Assembly (NCBI GenBank): GCA_002494725.1
Contig: DACG01000014.1
Coordinates: 17,624 to 81,623 of the forward strand
Direction of reading: 5' to 3'
DNA: 64,000 nt
Origin: Geoglobus sp. UBA235
Lineage (GTDB): Archaea; Halobacteriota; Archaeoglobi; Archaeoglobales; Archaeoglobaceae
In this document: piece after piece, positions 52,608 through 61,636 of the stretch
Layout of the letters: each line of letters starts with the position of its first letter
Position numbering within the stretch: the first letter of the stretch is position 1
Program-made: the position numbers and the translations under genes
Notes under the pieces: generated by a model
Seen by the model: only the letters and a program-made list of their open reading frames with translations
Databases searched by the model: none
Told to the model about the DNA's origin: nothing

Positions 52608-53438
52608 ATGCACATAGACAGTTTTTTTGCCACCTCCAACTCTTCTGTCAGCGATGCGGATTATGTTATCCTCGGCATACCCTACGATGCCACACAATCA
52701 TTCAGGCCGGGCTCAAGATTTGCCCCTAATGCAATAAGGGAGGCAAGCTGGAACCTTGAGAGCTATTCTCTGTTCTTTGACTACAACTTGGATTTTGTGA
52801 GAATTGCTGATGCTGGAAATGTGAACTGTGATGGAAGCTTTGAGGAAATTTCCGAGAGGGTTTCAAAGCTGTTTGAGGAAATAAACGGGGTGCCGATTGT
52901 ACTGGGCGGGGAACATTCTGTGAGCTACATGGCTGCAAGGAACATTGAGGATTTCGTTTATGTTGTTTTTGATGCTCATCTCGATCTGAGGGATGGCTTT
53001 GACTCAAGTCCATTCAGCCACGCATGCACAACAAGAAGGGTGATGGAAATAGCAGAGGAGGTGATAATTGCAGGTGTCAGGAGCTGCACTAAAGAGGAGA
53101 GAGAATTTGCAGAAAATTCTGGAATTGAGGTTCATTACGCATGGGATCTTCTTGAATATGGAGTGGATGATATCCTGGACTCCTTAGAAACGAAGGACAG
53201 GGTCTATCTGTCACTGGATATGGACTTCTTTGACCCTGCCTTTGCTCCCGGAGTGTCAACACCAGAACCGTTTGGTATCCACCCCTACGAGTTCCTGAAG
53301 GTGCTTGACGAGGTGTCCGACAGAATCGTTGCCTTCGATGTTGTCGAGGTTGTGCCGGACATAAACAAAGTCACTCAAACCCTTGCAGCAAAAATTGTCA
53401 ATGAGTTCATAGCATCTAACGCCTCGCTAAGGTTTTAA
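52608..53438 (+). CDS. speB: Agmatinase (arginase family)
   Basis: A 276-residue Mn-dependent ureohydrolase turning agmatine to putrescine and urea. Metal motifs are VLGGEHSVSYM, VFDAHLDLRDGF and SLDMDFFDPAFAPGVSTPEPFG (split over two blocks), all intact. It is cotranscribed with aIF5A, linking polyamine supply with hypusine modification. Its end overlaps the convergent exchanger gene by 23 bases. Confidence 0.93.
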   Translation: MHIDSFFATSNSSVSDADYVILGIPYDATQSFRPGSRFAPNAIREASWNLESYSLFFDYNLDFVRIADAGNVNCDGSFEEISERVSKLFEEINGVPIVLGGEHSVSYMAARNIEDFVYVVFDAHLDLRDGFDSSPFSHACTTRRVMEIAEEVIIAGVRSCTKEEREFAENSGIEVHYAWDLLEYGVDDILDSLETKDRVYLSLDMDFFDPAFAPGVSTPEPFGIHPYEFLKVLDEVSDRIVAFDVVEVVPDINKVTQTLAAKIVNEFIASNASLRF

Positions 53439-54603
53439 CGTAATCAAAAGCGTGAGCTATTTCTCTTCTGTGATGGATGAGAATTGGAACCGACAGAATC
53501 AGATAAACCCAGCTCAAAAGAATTCTTGCATGAACTGACGGAAGGGCAAACTGAATCAGAAAGAGGCCCATCAAAGCCAGTGCTTCATAGACACTGACTC
53601 TTCTGTCCATTATAATGGCAAGGGCAAAAACTGACTGTGCAGCTGTGAGAAGAACTTCTTCAGTCTGTCTTTCATCGAGCGGGAGAGGCGCGATTTGCAT
53701 CGAAGATATGCTGAAGACGACGGCTATGGTTCCAATCAACAGCGTCCACTGATTGACTTTTGAGGATATCAATGCGTTGAGTCCGGCAGATGTTCTGAGC
53801 TTTCTGACAAGATACATCGCAACGATGAACTCGGGAGCCTCACTGGCAAGAGGTGCAAGCCACTGAACCATAAGGAAGCTGTCAATTCCAAACATCTCAG
53901 CGGTTCCAAGCAAGCCCTCGCTGAATGCTTCAACACTTATGAAGATCATGACAGCAGAATAGACCATGAAAAATACCACATTCCTTCTCCTTCTTGGTGT
54001 GGGAAGGCTGCAGAGGTACTCAGGCACTCCTGTTGGCTCAAATTCCTCTTTCTCGGCCTTTGTTGCAAGGTAGGCGTAGGCTGCATAAATTGAAACAAAT
54101 ACAAGACTGTCAAAAACAGAAATGTTTCCCTTGAACGGAAGAATGAATGCATAAACTGAGGCAACCAGAAGGAAGAATATCTCAAGATTCAATGCTTTAT
54201 CCAGTTCAATCTCTGTTTTCCTCAGTTTCAGCATTGCTGTGAGCATAACTCCACTCCACCCAATACCGATAAGCAGTCTGTTTGCTCCCGTCATGTTTGC
54301 AGTCGCGTAATGAATGTAATCTCCCCCAACTTTACCGGCCATCCAAGCAAAGTATGCATCCACCGCATACTCTGGCAGTACAGCAAGCAGAGCGACAGCC
54401 GCAAGACTGACGCTTCTCGGAACATCCATCTCAGCTGTTTCAGCGGCCCACGATAGCAGAAAAGCAGCTCCGAGAACTGCAAGGCCTGAAATGAGTGCAG
54501 CAATGTTTGGAGAGTAGTGAAGACCAAAGATAAAGGAGAAAAGCCATGGAACTGTGAGGAGAAATGCAAAAATGATCTGAAGCTTGTGTCTGCTGTAATT
54601 CAT
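53416..54603 (-). CDS. Sodium/calcium exchanger-family membrane protein
   Basis: A 395-residue membrane protein with about 11 helices and the two alpha repeats of the CaCA family: LLAVLPEYAVDAYFAW with ATANMTGANRLLIGIGWSG, and QWLAPLASEAPEFIVAMYLV. The acidic and polar residues of both repeats (Glu in LPEY and SEAPE) bind the cations. It exchanges Ca2+ or another cation for Na+ or H+. Alone between agmatinase and purD. Confidence 0.88.
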   Translation of the reverse strand: MNYSRHKLQIIFAFLLTVPWLFSFIFGLHYSPNIAALISGLAVLGAAFLLSWAAETAEMDVPRSVSLAAVALLAVLPEYAVDAYFAWMAGKVGGDYIHYATANMTGANRLLIGIGWSGVMLTAMLKLRKTEIELDKALNLEIFFLLVASVYAFILPFKGNISVFDSLVFVSIYAAYAYLATKAEKEEFEPTGVPEYLCSLPTPRRRRNVVFFMVYSAVMIFISVEAFSEGLLGTAEMFGIDSFLMVQWLAPLASEAPEFIVAMYLVRKLRTSAGLNALISSKVNQWTLLIGTIAVVFSISSMQIAPLPLDERQTEEVLLTAAQSVFALAIIMDRRVSVYEALALMGLFLIQFALPSVHARILLSWVYLILSVPILIHHRREIAHAFDYVKTLARR

Positions 54604-54885
54604 GGTGGGAAAATGCTGTCAGGAATTAAAAGGTTACCATCTTTCATAACATGAATGCTTTTTAAGATTTAGCCCATCATTACCTCAACACCTGATTCTG
54701 TGCTTTAAGATTGTTCACATTTGGTGTTTGCGGTTCAGAACATTAAAATTTGTGAAAAATCACAAAAACCATCATCCCAAGCAGCGTCTTTGATGATTGA
54801 TCTGTTGACATTACATTCAATTCCCACAGCCCACTTCTGAGGAGTTGTGAAAGGTTTATTTACTTCTCTGCAAAAATCAGCAGCG

Positions 54886-56322
54886 ATGAAAGTGCTTGTG
54901 GTTGATGCCGGTGGGAGGGGGAATGCAATAGCTCATGCTTTTTCAAGAAGCAAGAATGTAAAGAGGGTTTTTGTTGCTCCGGGAAATGGAGGGTCACTCT
55001 TATTCGAGAAGTGTACAATAGCCGAGCTCAATGGTAAAAAAATCCCATCCATAAGAGCCATTGACGAGATAGTGAGGTTTGCAGTTAAAAACCAGATAGA
55101 TATCGCCTACATCGGCCCTGAAGAGCCCCTGAGCCTTGGATTGGTGGACAGGCTTGAGGAAGCTGGAATTCCTGCAGTTGGACCAAAGAAAGAGGCCACA
55201 ATTCTTGAGGCAAGCAAGTGCTGGGCAAAGGACTTCATGAGGAGAATTGGAGTCCCAATTCCAGATTACTGGAATTTTGATGATCCCGATGAGGCCAAGA
55301 GCTTTGTCAGGGACTACTACCGCATCAATCCTGAAAAGAATCTTGTTGTCAAGGCTGACGGTCTTGCTGCGGGAAAGGGGGTTTTTGTCTGTGATTCAAT
55401 GGAGGAGGCGGTGATTGCCATTGATGAGATAATGGTAAAGAAAAGATTTGGCAGAGCAGGAGACAGGATTGAGATAGAGGAGAGGCTTTACGGTATTGAG
55501 GTGGCTTTCACGGCACTGAGCGATGGAAAGAATGCCGTGCCTTTTGGACATGCAAAGGACTACAAGAGGGCTTTTGATCCTGACGATGTGGAGGGGATGA
55601 GAAGGTTCTACATGGGATATTTTGGAAAGTACATAACCCATGAGGAGGCGGTAAAGCTGTACGACGCCGGAATGCTCATAAACCCTAACACAGGAGGAAT
55701 GGGGGCAATATCCCCACACCCCTCTGTGGATGAGGAAATGGAAGAGAAGATAATGAGAATGGTCGTTGAACCCATCATAAAGAAGTTCAGGGAGGAAGAG
55801 GGTAAAGAGTTCAGGGGTGTGCTGTATCCAGTGATAATGCTTGTTGACGAGAACGGAGAGACGGTTCCAAAGGTTCTTGAGATAAACGTGAGAGACTGTG
55901 ACCCCGGAGCTGAGGCAAAGCTTCCAAGACTTGAAAGCGATTTGCTTGAGATATCCTGGGCTATTGTGGAGCAGAGGCTCGATGAGGTTGAGGTCAGCTT
56001 TAGCGAGAAGCATGCTGTTGCTGTGTGTGCTGTTTCAGGATCGATGGTCGGAAGGGAGGGGTTCAAACCGGGCTATCCCGGAGATCACTACACCAACCAG
56101 CCCATAAAGGGCATAGAAGATGTTAGAGATGCCACAATATATGCAAACGGGATAGCAAAAACAGGTGACGGATTTGAAACAACCGGAGGAAGAGTTCTAA
56201 CCCTCACAGCTCTGGATTACACAATTGAGGAGGCAAGAGAGATTGTGTACAATGAAATAAAGAGCATAAGCTTCCCCGGAATGAGATACCGCAGAACGAT
56301 AGGGCTGGACGTTCCGGATTGA
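54886..56322 (+). CDS. purD: Phosphoribosylamine-glycine ligase
   Basis: A 478-residue ATP-grasp enzyme for the second step of purine synthesis. It starts MKVLVVDAGGRGNAIAHAFS, contains VFVAPGNGGS, PEEPLSLGLVDRLEEAGIPA, LVVKADGLAAGKGVFVCDS and VLEINVRDCDPGAEAKLPRL (usually a FNxRFGDPE block), so it is a diverged archaeal PurD. The ATG at 54886 is the family start; the in-frame codon at 54847 is not needed. Confidence 0.93.
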   Translation: MKVLVVDAGGRGNAIAHAFSRSKNVKRVFVAPGNGGSLLFEKCTIAELNGKKIPSIRAIDEIVRFAVKNQIDIAYIGPEEPLSLGLVDRLEEAGIPAVGPKKEATILEASKCWAKDFMRRIGVPIPDYWNFDDPDEAKSFVRDYYRINPEKNLVVKADGLAAGKGVFVCDSMEEAVIAIDEIMVKKRFGRAGDRIEIEERLYGIEVAFTALSDGKNAVPFGHAKDYKRAFDPDDVEGMRRFYMGYFGKYITHEEAVKLYDAGMLINPNTGGMGAISPHPSVDEEMEEKIMRMVVEPIIKKFREEEGKEFRGVLYPVIMLVDENGETVPKVLEINVRDCDPGAEAKLPRLESDLLEISWAIVEQRLDEVEVSFSEKHAVAVCAVSGSMVGREGFKPGYPGDHYTNQPIKGIEDVRDATIYANGIAKTGDGFETTGGRVLTLTALDYTIEEAREIVYNEIKSISFPGMRYRRTIGLDVPD

Positions 56323-56477
56323 TTTCAGAGCTCTAAATTACAACTCAACTTATTTTCAGATCTGATTTGTTTTCAGGATCGACTGACCTGAATTGTTCAA
56401 TTAAATGGCGTAAAGTTAATTTATCTGCAATCTGTCTCTTTCAGGTCCTCAATCCCGAGCAAGAAGTGCACCGTAAA

Positions 56478-56485
56478 TTTATTAA
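56478..56485 (+). promoter_or_regulatory. TATA box of tRNA-Thr
   Basis: TTTATTAA lies about 28 bases before the first tRNA base, in the AT-rich stretch CCGTAAATTTATTAAAAC; the spacing fits an archaeal tRNA promoter. Confidence 0.5.
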
Positions 56486-56510
56486 AACTCCCCTCACATC
56501 AATTCATGCC

Positions 56511-56583
56511 GCCACGGTAGCTCAGCAGGTAGAGCGCGTGCTTGGTAAGCACGAGGTCGCGGGTTCAAATCCCGCCCGTGGCT
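56511..56583 (+). tRNA. tRNA-Thr (anticodon GGT)
   Basis: A complete cloverleaf: acceptor GCCACGG (56511-56517) pairs with CCGTGGC (56576-56582), the anticodon stem CGTGC/GCACG encloses TTGGTAA giving anticodon GGT, and the T arm is GCGGGTTCAAATCCCGC. The discriminator base is T and no CCA is encoded; U73 is usual for archaeal tRNA-Thr. No intron is present. The 3' side opens into decayed element-like DNA, as at many integration hot spots. Confidence 0.95.
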
Positions 56584-56763
56584 TTATGTTTTTTGTTTGT
56601 GGTTTAGAGTGTTTGTTGTCTTAAACTTGATTTTAATTTGTTATTTTGGTTCTTTTTAAAAGATACTTTTTGGAAAAATTACGATCACGAATAACAATAT
56701 CAAAACCACAGAATCAGTTATTGAGGGCTTCATTTCGGCTGATAGGTTCTGATTGCCCCAGCA

Positions 56764-56841
56764 TTAATTTATAGGAATTATAATCAAGAAAGGTACAAAA
56801 GCAAGAGTGCTCACAACAACACCGAAATTTTCTCTATCCAT
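56764..56841 (-). CDS. 25-residue membrane peptide
   Basis: An open frame of 25 codons from ATG 56841 (MDRENFGVVVSTLAFVPFLI then IIPIN) with a stop at 56764. It is one hydrophobic helix with charged start, 26 bases after the 53-residue membrane protein gene in the same direction. Size alone makes it doubtful, but composition and position beside a matching small membrane gene support it. It probably belongs to the same relic element. Confidence 0.35.
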   Translation of the reverse strand: MDRENFGVVVSTLAFVPFLIIIPIN

Positions 56842-56867
56842 CTGAAATCATCTCCCAATGGCAGATA

Positions 56868-57029
56868 TCATTTTAATATAACAGCTACGATCATTAATAC
56901 TCTGATTAGATTCATCCACCAAAGGTATATTCCAGTTACTTTAGCCAATTCAGGGAAAACATACCAGAAAAACACAAATATAATAAATAATGCAATCATA
57001 GCTCCCATAACATCATCTACAAGCCCCAT
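56868..57029 (-). CDS. 53-residue small membrane protein of the relic element
   Basis: An intact open frame from ATG 57029 (MGLVDDVMGAMIALFIIFVF) to TGA at 56868-56870. It has two helices: residues 9-25 and 41-52, with a Trp-rich turn FWYVFPELAKVTGIYLWW. Such tiny membrane proteins are common in archaeal viruses and plasmids. It follows the C-terminal remains of the HNH gene by 12 bases on the same strand. Function unknown. Confidence 0.5.
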   Translation of the reverse strand: MGLVDDVMGAMIALFIIFVFFWYVFPELAKVTGIYLWWMNLIRVLMIVAVILK

Positions 57030-57041
57030 TTTTACTGCACC

Positions 57042-57478
57042 TTATGGAAATTCTTAGAACAAATCAATTCCAAATTCATCTTTTCTCTTCTTTTTTCTAC
57101 CTCTTTTTTCTTTTTCCCACTACCAAATAAGTCCGGAACGTCTAATTCTGGCAAGTCCATAGCGAATGGGTCTTTTTTTCTTCTTTTTGGTACCTGAATC
57201 TAACCCAAAACTAAAGATGTTTTCTTTCTTTTTTTCTTTGCTTTTGCTATCTTTTTTCTGTCTTCTTTTGTTTTAACATGATGACAATCTGGACAAAGAG
57301 CTTGAAGATTTCTTATAGAATTGCTACCACCCAATGCTAAGGGTTTTTGTGATCTATATGATATCTGCCAGGTCTGAGTGTTTTACCGCATCTCGCACAC
57401 TTCCATTTCTGCTTTTCCAAGATTTTGTCCTCATCTGCTTTTGAAATGTATTGCCTTTTTTTCTCTCTTTTTCACCCC
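57042..57478 (-). pseudogene. Frameshifted HNH endonuclease gene
   Basis: Reading leftward, one frame gives QYISKADEDKILEKQ then KWKCARCGKTLRPGRYHIDH and KNP before TAG. Dropping into the next frame continues LALGGSNSIRNLQALCPDCH and HVKTKEDRKKIAK. Together these are a standard HNH nuclease core: CxxC, HIDH, GG, NLQ.LC..CH..KT. A single missing T in the CCCTTAG run near 57340 restores the frame. A further frame change leads to a charged tail with DPFAMDLPELDVPDLFGSG, ending near 57042; the start region (GTG near 57475) may also be shifted in an A run. HNH proteins are typical of viruses, plasmids and homing elements. Confidence 0.65.
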
Positions 57479-57723
57479 CAAATATCAAACATTTAAAACA
57501 CCGCAGAAGGGATAGCTAACATCTAACATAAAATTTTTTGATATCATAATCTAAACTCCCAAACTCCCGTTTTCTTCAAAAAATAAGTAAAAAGATCGGT
57601 ATAACTGGCTCACCTTAATTAAAGCACCGAAAATTGTCCGCCATGCAGTTTCTATATTTTTCTGTTATTTTCCAATCTTACCAAGATAAAACATTTAACT
57701 CCTGAAAAGAGACTGAATTCCAA

Positions 57724-58251
57724 ATGCCAGAAAAACCCACCATTTACACAATAGGCCACTCAAACCGCTCAATTGAGGAGTTTATCAGGCTCCTGAAAAA
57801 ATTTGGAATAGAGGTTCTTGCTGACGTGCGAAGATTTCCAAGCTCAAAGTTTGACCACTTCAGCAAGGAGAATCTGAAAAGGGCTCTGCAGGATAACAGG
57901 ATAGAATACATCTGGTTTGAGAATCTTGGAGGGTACAGAGAAAAGATACTTAAAGATTCACCCAACAGATCAATCAGAAGTGGGGGCTTCAGAAACTACG
58001 CAGATTACATGCTTACTGATGAGTTCAGAGGGGAGATTGAAAAGATCGCGAACATTGCAAGAGAGGAAACGACATGCATAATGTGTGCTGAAAGACTTTA
58101 CTGGAGATGTCACAGAATGCTTATATCAGATTATCTTGTGGCTGTTTATGGATTTGAGGTCGTGCACATAATTGATTCAGAGAATGTGAAGAGGCACGGA
58201 ATTAGCAGGCATGCAAGGTTAACAGATGAGGGGCTGATTTACGATATTTGA
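57724..58251 (+). CDS. DUF488 family protein
   Basis: A 175-residue protein with all DUF488 blocks: TIYTIGHSNRSIEEFIRLLK, VLADVRRFPSSKFDHFSKEN, GFRNYADYMLTDEF and CIMCAERLYWRCHRMLISDYL. The conserved Cys and His residues in the last block suggest a catalytic or metal site, but the reaction is unknown. It is intact and stands between the relic element and the broken P-type ATPase. Confidence 0.88.
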   Translation: MPEKPTIYTIGHSNRSIEEFIRLLKKFGIEVLADVRRFPSSKFDHFSKENLKRALQDNRIEYIWFENLGGYREKILKDSPNRSIRSGGFRNYADYMLTDEFRGEIEKIANIAREETTCIMCAERLYWRCHRMLISDYLVAVYGFEVVHIIDSENVKRHGISRHARLTDEGLIYDI

Positions 58252-58382
58252 TGAAAACCACAGACAAGAGTTCCGAAAAGAGAAAGTCAGGAGGGTTTTT
58301 CTGATGTTCTTCAATTTGAGCCTGCATTCCCCAGAGGCCTGAAGCAGGGCCAAAAAACTATTTCTATTTCCAACATTCATAG

Positions 58383-58843
58383 GATTCTGTGGCTCACTGG
58401 TGGGCGGAGACTCATGAAAGGGTTCTGGAGATTCTTGGATCCAGCCTGAATGGCCTTGAGGTGGAAGAGGCTGAAAAATTTGGGCTCAATGAGGTTGAGG
58501 GGAGAGAGAGCAGAGCCATATAAACATTTCTCAGGCAGTTTCTTGATCCTCTGATATACATTCTGTTTCTCTCTGTTTTCGTTCTCTACTACCTGAATCA
58601 GATGCTGGGAGCATGGATAGTCATTCTTGTAATTCTTGCCAACGCAGCAATAGGTTTTGTCCAGGAGTGGAGAGCTGAAAGGGCGATTCAGGCACTTGAA
58701 ACCCTGATGGTCGTTAAGGCAAGAGTCAAAAAGGGCCGGGAAGGTGATTGAGGTGGATTCGAGATTTCTCGTTCCTGGAGATGTTGTTTATCTTGAGGCT
58801 GGAATGAAGGTTCCTGCCGATATCAGACTCATTTCAGCTCCTC
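58383..58843 (+). pseudogene. Truncated P-type cation ATPase remnant
   Basis: The frame from 58383 gives HWWAETHERVLEILGSSLNG, EVEEAEKFGLNEVEGRESRA and then a TAA at 58521. The same frame continues FLRQFLDPLIYILFLSVFVL, ILANAAIGFVQEWRAERAIQ and ALETLMVVKARVKKG; after a frameshift comes SRFLVPGDVVYLEAGMKVPA followed by DIRLISA. This is the N-terminal quarter of a Ca/H-type P-ATPase (N domain, TM1-2 and the start of the actuator with PGDVV). The phosphorylation site and everything after are absent. It is a dead fragment; the rest of 58252-58915 holds no gene. Confidence 0.8.
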
Positions 58844-58915
58844 TCTTTCATACCAACTTTAAAAATTAAATAAAAGAAAATTAAGATTAGGCGTTCTCCT
58901 GTCAAACGGCTATGA

Positions 58916-60694
58916 TTATTTTCGCTGAGCTTCTGGCTGTAGAACCACATAACTTCTGACCTCTGAAAATGCATAATTGCCCACGTTGTCTATGGTCACA
59001 ACAGAGTATTCAACCACACTTCCTGCAGGCTGAACTGGGATGACTGCTGAAAAAGGTTCTTTCGAAAAACCGTACCCACCTATTGGCTCTATCACATACC
59101 TACGTTCGGGATTCATTTCTAATATGTGCCACAGAGAGCTGTTAATTCTGTAAAAGAGCAGGGCCCTATATATTGCACTTCTGCTGTCTTCTAAATCTGC
59201 ACTCACCTTCACATTCTCACCAGCATGTGCCTGACTAACATCACTCACATTTTCTATGATTGGGGTTTCATCATCCCCATACACTGTTAATACATTCTGT
59301 GCAAGCTGGCCTCCGTAACCGGTGATTTGCACCACATGTATTCTTCCATGAGCAGAACTCAGTTTCACATAACCGCCAATATCAGGAAGAGTTATGCTGT
59401 ACAGTTCTGTGTTTCCCCTCCACAGGATGTGAACCACACATTCACCTTTCTCCTCAACCCTCACTGGTAAAAGAACCAAGTTTCCTGCTACAACTGGTGA
59501 TCCAGCTGGCTCACCTTTGAATGTGAATTCATTGACAATATTGCCTCGAAAATCAATAGTGTAAAGATTCAGAGGTCTTTCGCCCACGTTCCGTACAGCA
59601 TAAAGGAAATTATCGCTTGCTGCCATGTATGGGTTATCGTATATGTCGCTTCCTATACCCAGACCCGCTACCTTCCACAGCTCTTCACCGTTCTTAATCG
59701 CAACAAGTTCACCACCCGCATAAATAAAGACGGTGTCATCCTTTGCAAGTGGAGCACTCATTCCTCCGTACTTTGAGAGATAGCTCCACTGAAGGTTTCC
59801 ATTTTCAAGATCGAATGCATAGAGTGTTTTTTGTGTAACCACATAGAGGGTGTCTCTGCCAACAGCCATGCCCAAAATTGCCCTGTCGTCAACTTTCTGA
59901 CTCCACTTCTGCTCACCATCTTCAGTAAAGCAGTATACTGCTGCGTTTTCCACACCATGACCTGAGGCAACGCATACGGTGTTTTCCGAAACCACCAAAT
60001 TGCCAGTGGTGCTCTGCCCGGCACTGCCAAAGTTCTTCTTCCAGACGATTTCTCCTGAGTGTTTGTCTACTGCTACAATCACCGGTGCTTGATAAGATCC
60101 CAAAACATCTGGCTGAGTGGCTTTTGTCGCAATATAGGCATATCTGCCGACCCCTGAACCAAACAGGGAAACCTCTGTGCCGAGGGTGATAAAACGCCAT
60201 CTGTCAACATCCCATCCCTGTTGAGCCCTTTTGTTTTGTTCCAGATCTACATATCCTTCCTCTCCGCCCATGGGAGCTTTTGCAACAGCAGATACGTCAA
60301 GGCCCCAGACTAATTCACCTGTAGTGGCATTCAGAGCATAAATCCCTCCGATATCTACAAGATATATCCTGTCTTTTTCAGCCAGTACTGTGCTTATCAC
60401 CGAAACATTGCGCTGATATAGGAGCTTGGGTACGCGGGGGACTACACACCCATGCAAAGAACTGTCAGCTTTACCCTTGATTAGCTTCCATGAGCTTAGC
60501 TTTGGAAGGTAGGGTGAGACGTTAAGCTCATTTGCTACACCCAATTCCTCACTCGGAGGTCTTGGTTGCGGTGTGGGGATTGTTTCCTTCAACTTTTCTT
60601 CATTTGACTTCCCAATCTCCTGATTCGCACATCCAGAGATTGGGATAACAAGGAAAATTAACAGAAAGGACAGGAGTGTACCCTTTCTTCCCAC
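58916..60694 (-). CDS. PQQ-like beta-propeller lipoprotein
   Basis: A 592-residue protein from a GTG at 60694 (preceded by GGGGTGGGG); this places the lipobox Cys at residue 22 (LIFLVIPISGC). An ORF start at 60799 would put 35 unlikely residues before the signal. The body has repeated propeller blades of the PQQ type: RIYLVDIGGIYALNATTGEL, IVAVDKHSGEIVWKKNFGSA, LYAFDLENGNLQWSYLSKYG, then a C-terminal Ig-like region (TPIIENVSDVSQAHAGENVK). No Cys-Cys or PQQ ligand set proves an enzyme. It is an outer-face protein of unknown role. Confidence 0.78.
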   Translation of the reverse strand: MGRKGTLLSFLLIFLVIPISGCANQEIGKSNEEKLKETIPTPQPRPPSEELGVANELNVSPYLPKLSSWKLIKGKADSSLHGCVVPRVPKLLYQRNVSVISTVLAEKDRIYLVDIGGIYALNATTGELVWGLDVSAVAKAPMGGEEGYVDLEQNKRAQQGWDVDRWRFITLGTEVSLFGSGVGRYAYIATKATQPDVLGSYQAPVIVAVDKHSGEIVWKKNFGSAGQSTTGNLVVSENTVCVASGHGVENAAVYCFTEDGEQKWSQKVDDRAILGMAVGRDTLYVVTQKTLYAFDLENGNLQWSYLSKYGGMSAPLAKDDTVFIYAGGELVAIKNGEELWKVAGLGIGSDIYDNPYMAASDNFLYAVRNVGERPLNLYTIDFRGNIVNEFTFKGEPAGSPVVAGNLVLLPVRVEEKGECVVHILWRGNTELYSITLPDIGGYVKLSSAHGRIHVVQITGYGGQLAQNVLTVYGDDETPIIENVSDVSQAHAGENVKVSADLEDSRSAIYRALLFYRINSSLWHILEMNPERRYVIEPIGGYGFSKEPFSAVIPVQPAGSVVEYSVVTIDNVGNYAFSEVRSYVVLQPEAQRK

Positions 60695-60994
60695 ATGCCC
60701 CACCCCAGATTCACCTATTGTTTGTTGATTATTATCCAGCAAGGATAATATCTGACATTGAGTGTTATAAAAATTTAAAGGATATGCCCCTTCCATCACC
60801 TCAATTTTTTAAATTTCATTTTAAATCCAGAATCTGAGTTGAGGATTTTCCTAACTCTACATTACAACCAACCCGCCACACCACAAATTTTGAAATTGTA
60901 AGAAATTGAGCCCATTTTACTTAAATCCCATCCACAAAACCATTAAAATCAAATACAAAAATTTATAGACAGCTTAAAAATAAATTTAAAAAAT

Positions 60995-61513
60995 TTACCA
61001 CCCCATCATGGGGCAGTGATATCCATAACCATAACCGTACCTGTATCCACTTTGCCAGAGACTCTGAATCCACACCGGGATTTCTGAATTCTCATCACCT
61101 GCCGTCTTTCCGTTTGCCTCGATATAGACAGGAACAACCGTGTTGCCGTATTCAAAACCCCTGATGGTAATGGTGTCCCCAGTTTTTATTCCAAGGTTTG
61201 CCGCAAACCACCAAGGCAGAATTATGTACCTCCCATCCTCAAGCACAACCGCCATTGAATACACCGCTGAAACCGTCCCTGAAACGTCCACCATCTCTCT
61301 TTCCACCTGCTGAGCCGGCACCTCATCACCACCATATCCATAACCCATGCCGTATCCCATCATGGGATATCCAAATCCACCGTATCCTCCCATCATTCCC
61401 GGCATCCCGTAGCCAAATCCGTATCCACCCATGTGGGCTGATGCGGTGTAGAGCACTGCCAGGATTATCAGAGCCGCTGCAGCACCGATTCCAATCACAC
61501 CTGCTTTTTTCAT
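60995..61513 (-). CDS. Secreted Gly/Tyr/Met-rich protein with OB-like core
   Basis: A 172-residue protein. A signal or anchor helix (IGIGAAAALIILAVLYTASA) is followed by a low-complexity run of Gly, Tyr, Met and Phe (GGYGFGYGMPGMMGGYGG, GYPMMGYGMGYGYGG). Residues 72-135 look like a small beta-barrel (VDVSGTVSAVYSMAVVLEDG, YIILPWWFAANLGIKTGD). The end returns to the motif YRYGYGYGYHCPMMGW. Met, His and Cys could bind copper or another soft metal. No family recognised. Confidence 0.6.
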   Translation of the reverse strand: MKKAGVIGIGAAAALIILAVLYTASAHMGGYGFGYGMPGMMGGYGGFGYPMMGYGMGYGYGGDEVPAQQVEREMVDVSGTVSAVYSMAVVLEDGRYIILPWWFAANLGIKTGDTITIRGFEYGNTVVPVYIEANGKTAGDENSEIPVWIQSLWQSGYRYGYGYGYHCPMMGW

Positions 61514-61636
61514 CTCACATCACCTCTGAACGACAATCGTTTTCAGGGGCAATAGGTGTATGGGGTAAAATCGAGAAGACAAACAGAGCTGATTCGTTTT
61601 ATTTCATTTTCCAAAGATTCACAAAGATTCAGTTTT

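Noticed and set aside
55396..56066. Two long minus-strand frames inside purD
   Set aside because: Both lie fully within a complete purD and show no motif.
56584..58900. Search for a direct repeat of the tRNA-Thr 3' end as an attachment site
   Set aside because: No second copy of GGTTCAAATCCCGC was seen by eye in the downstream 2.3 kb.
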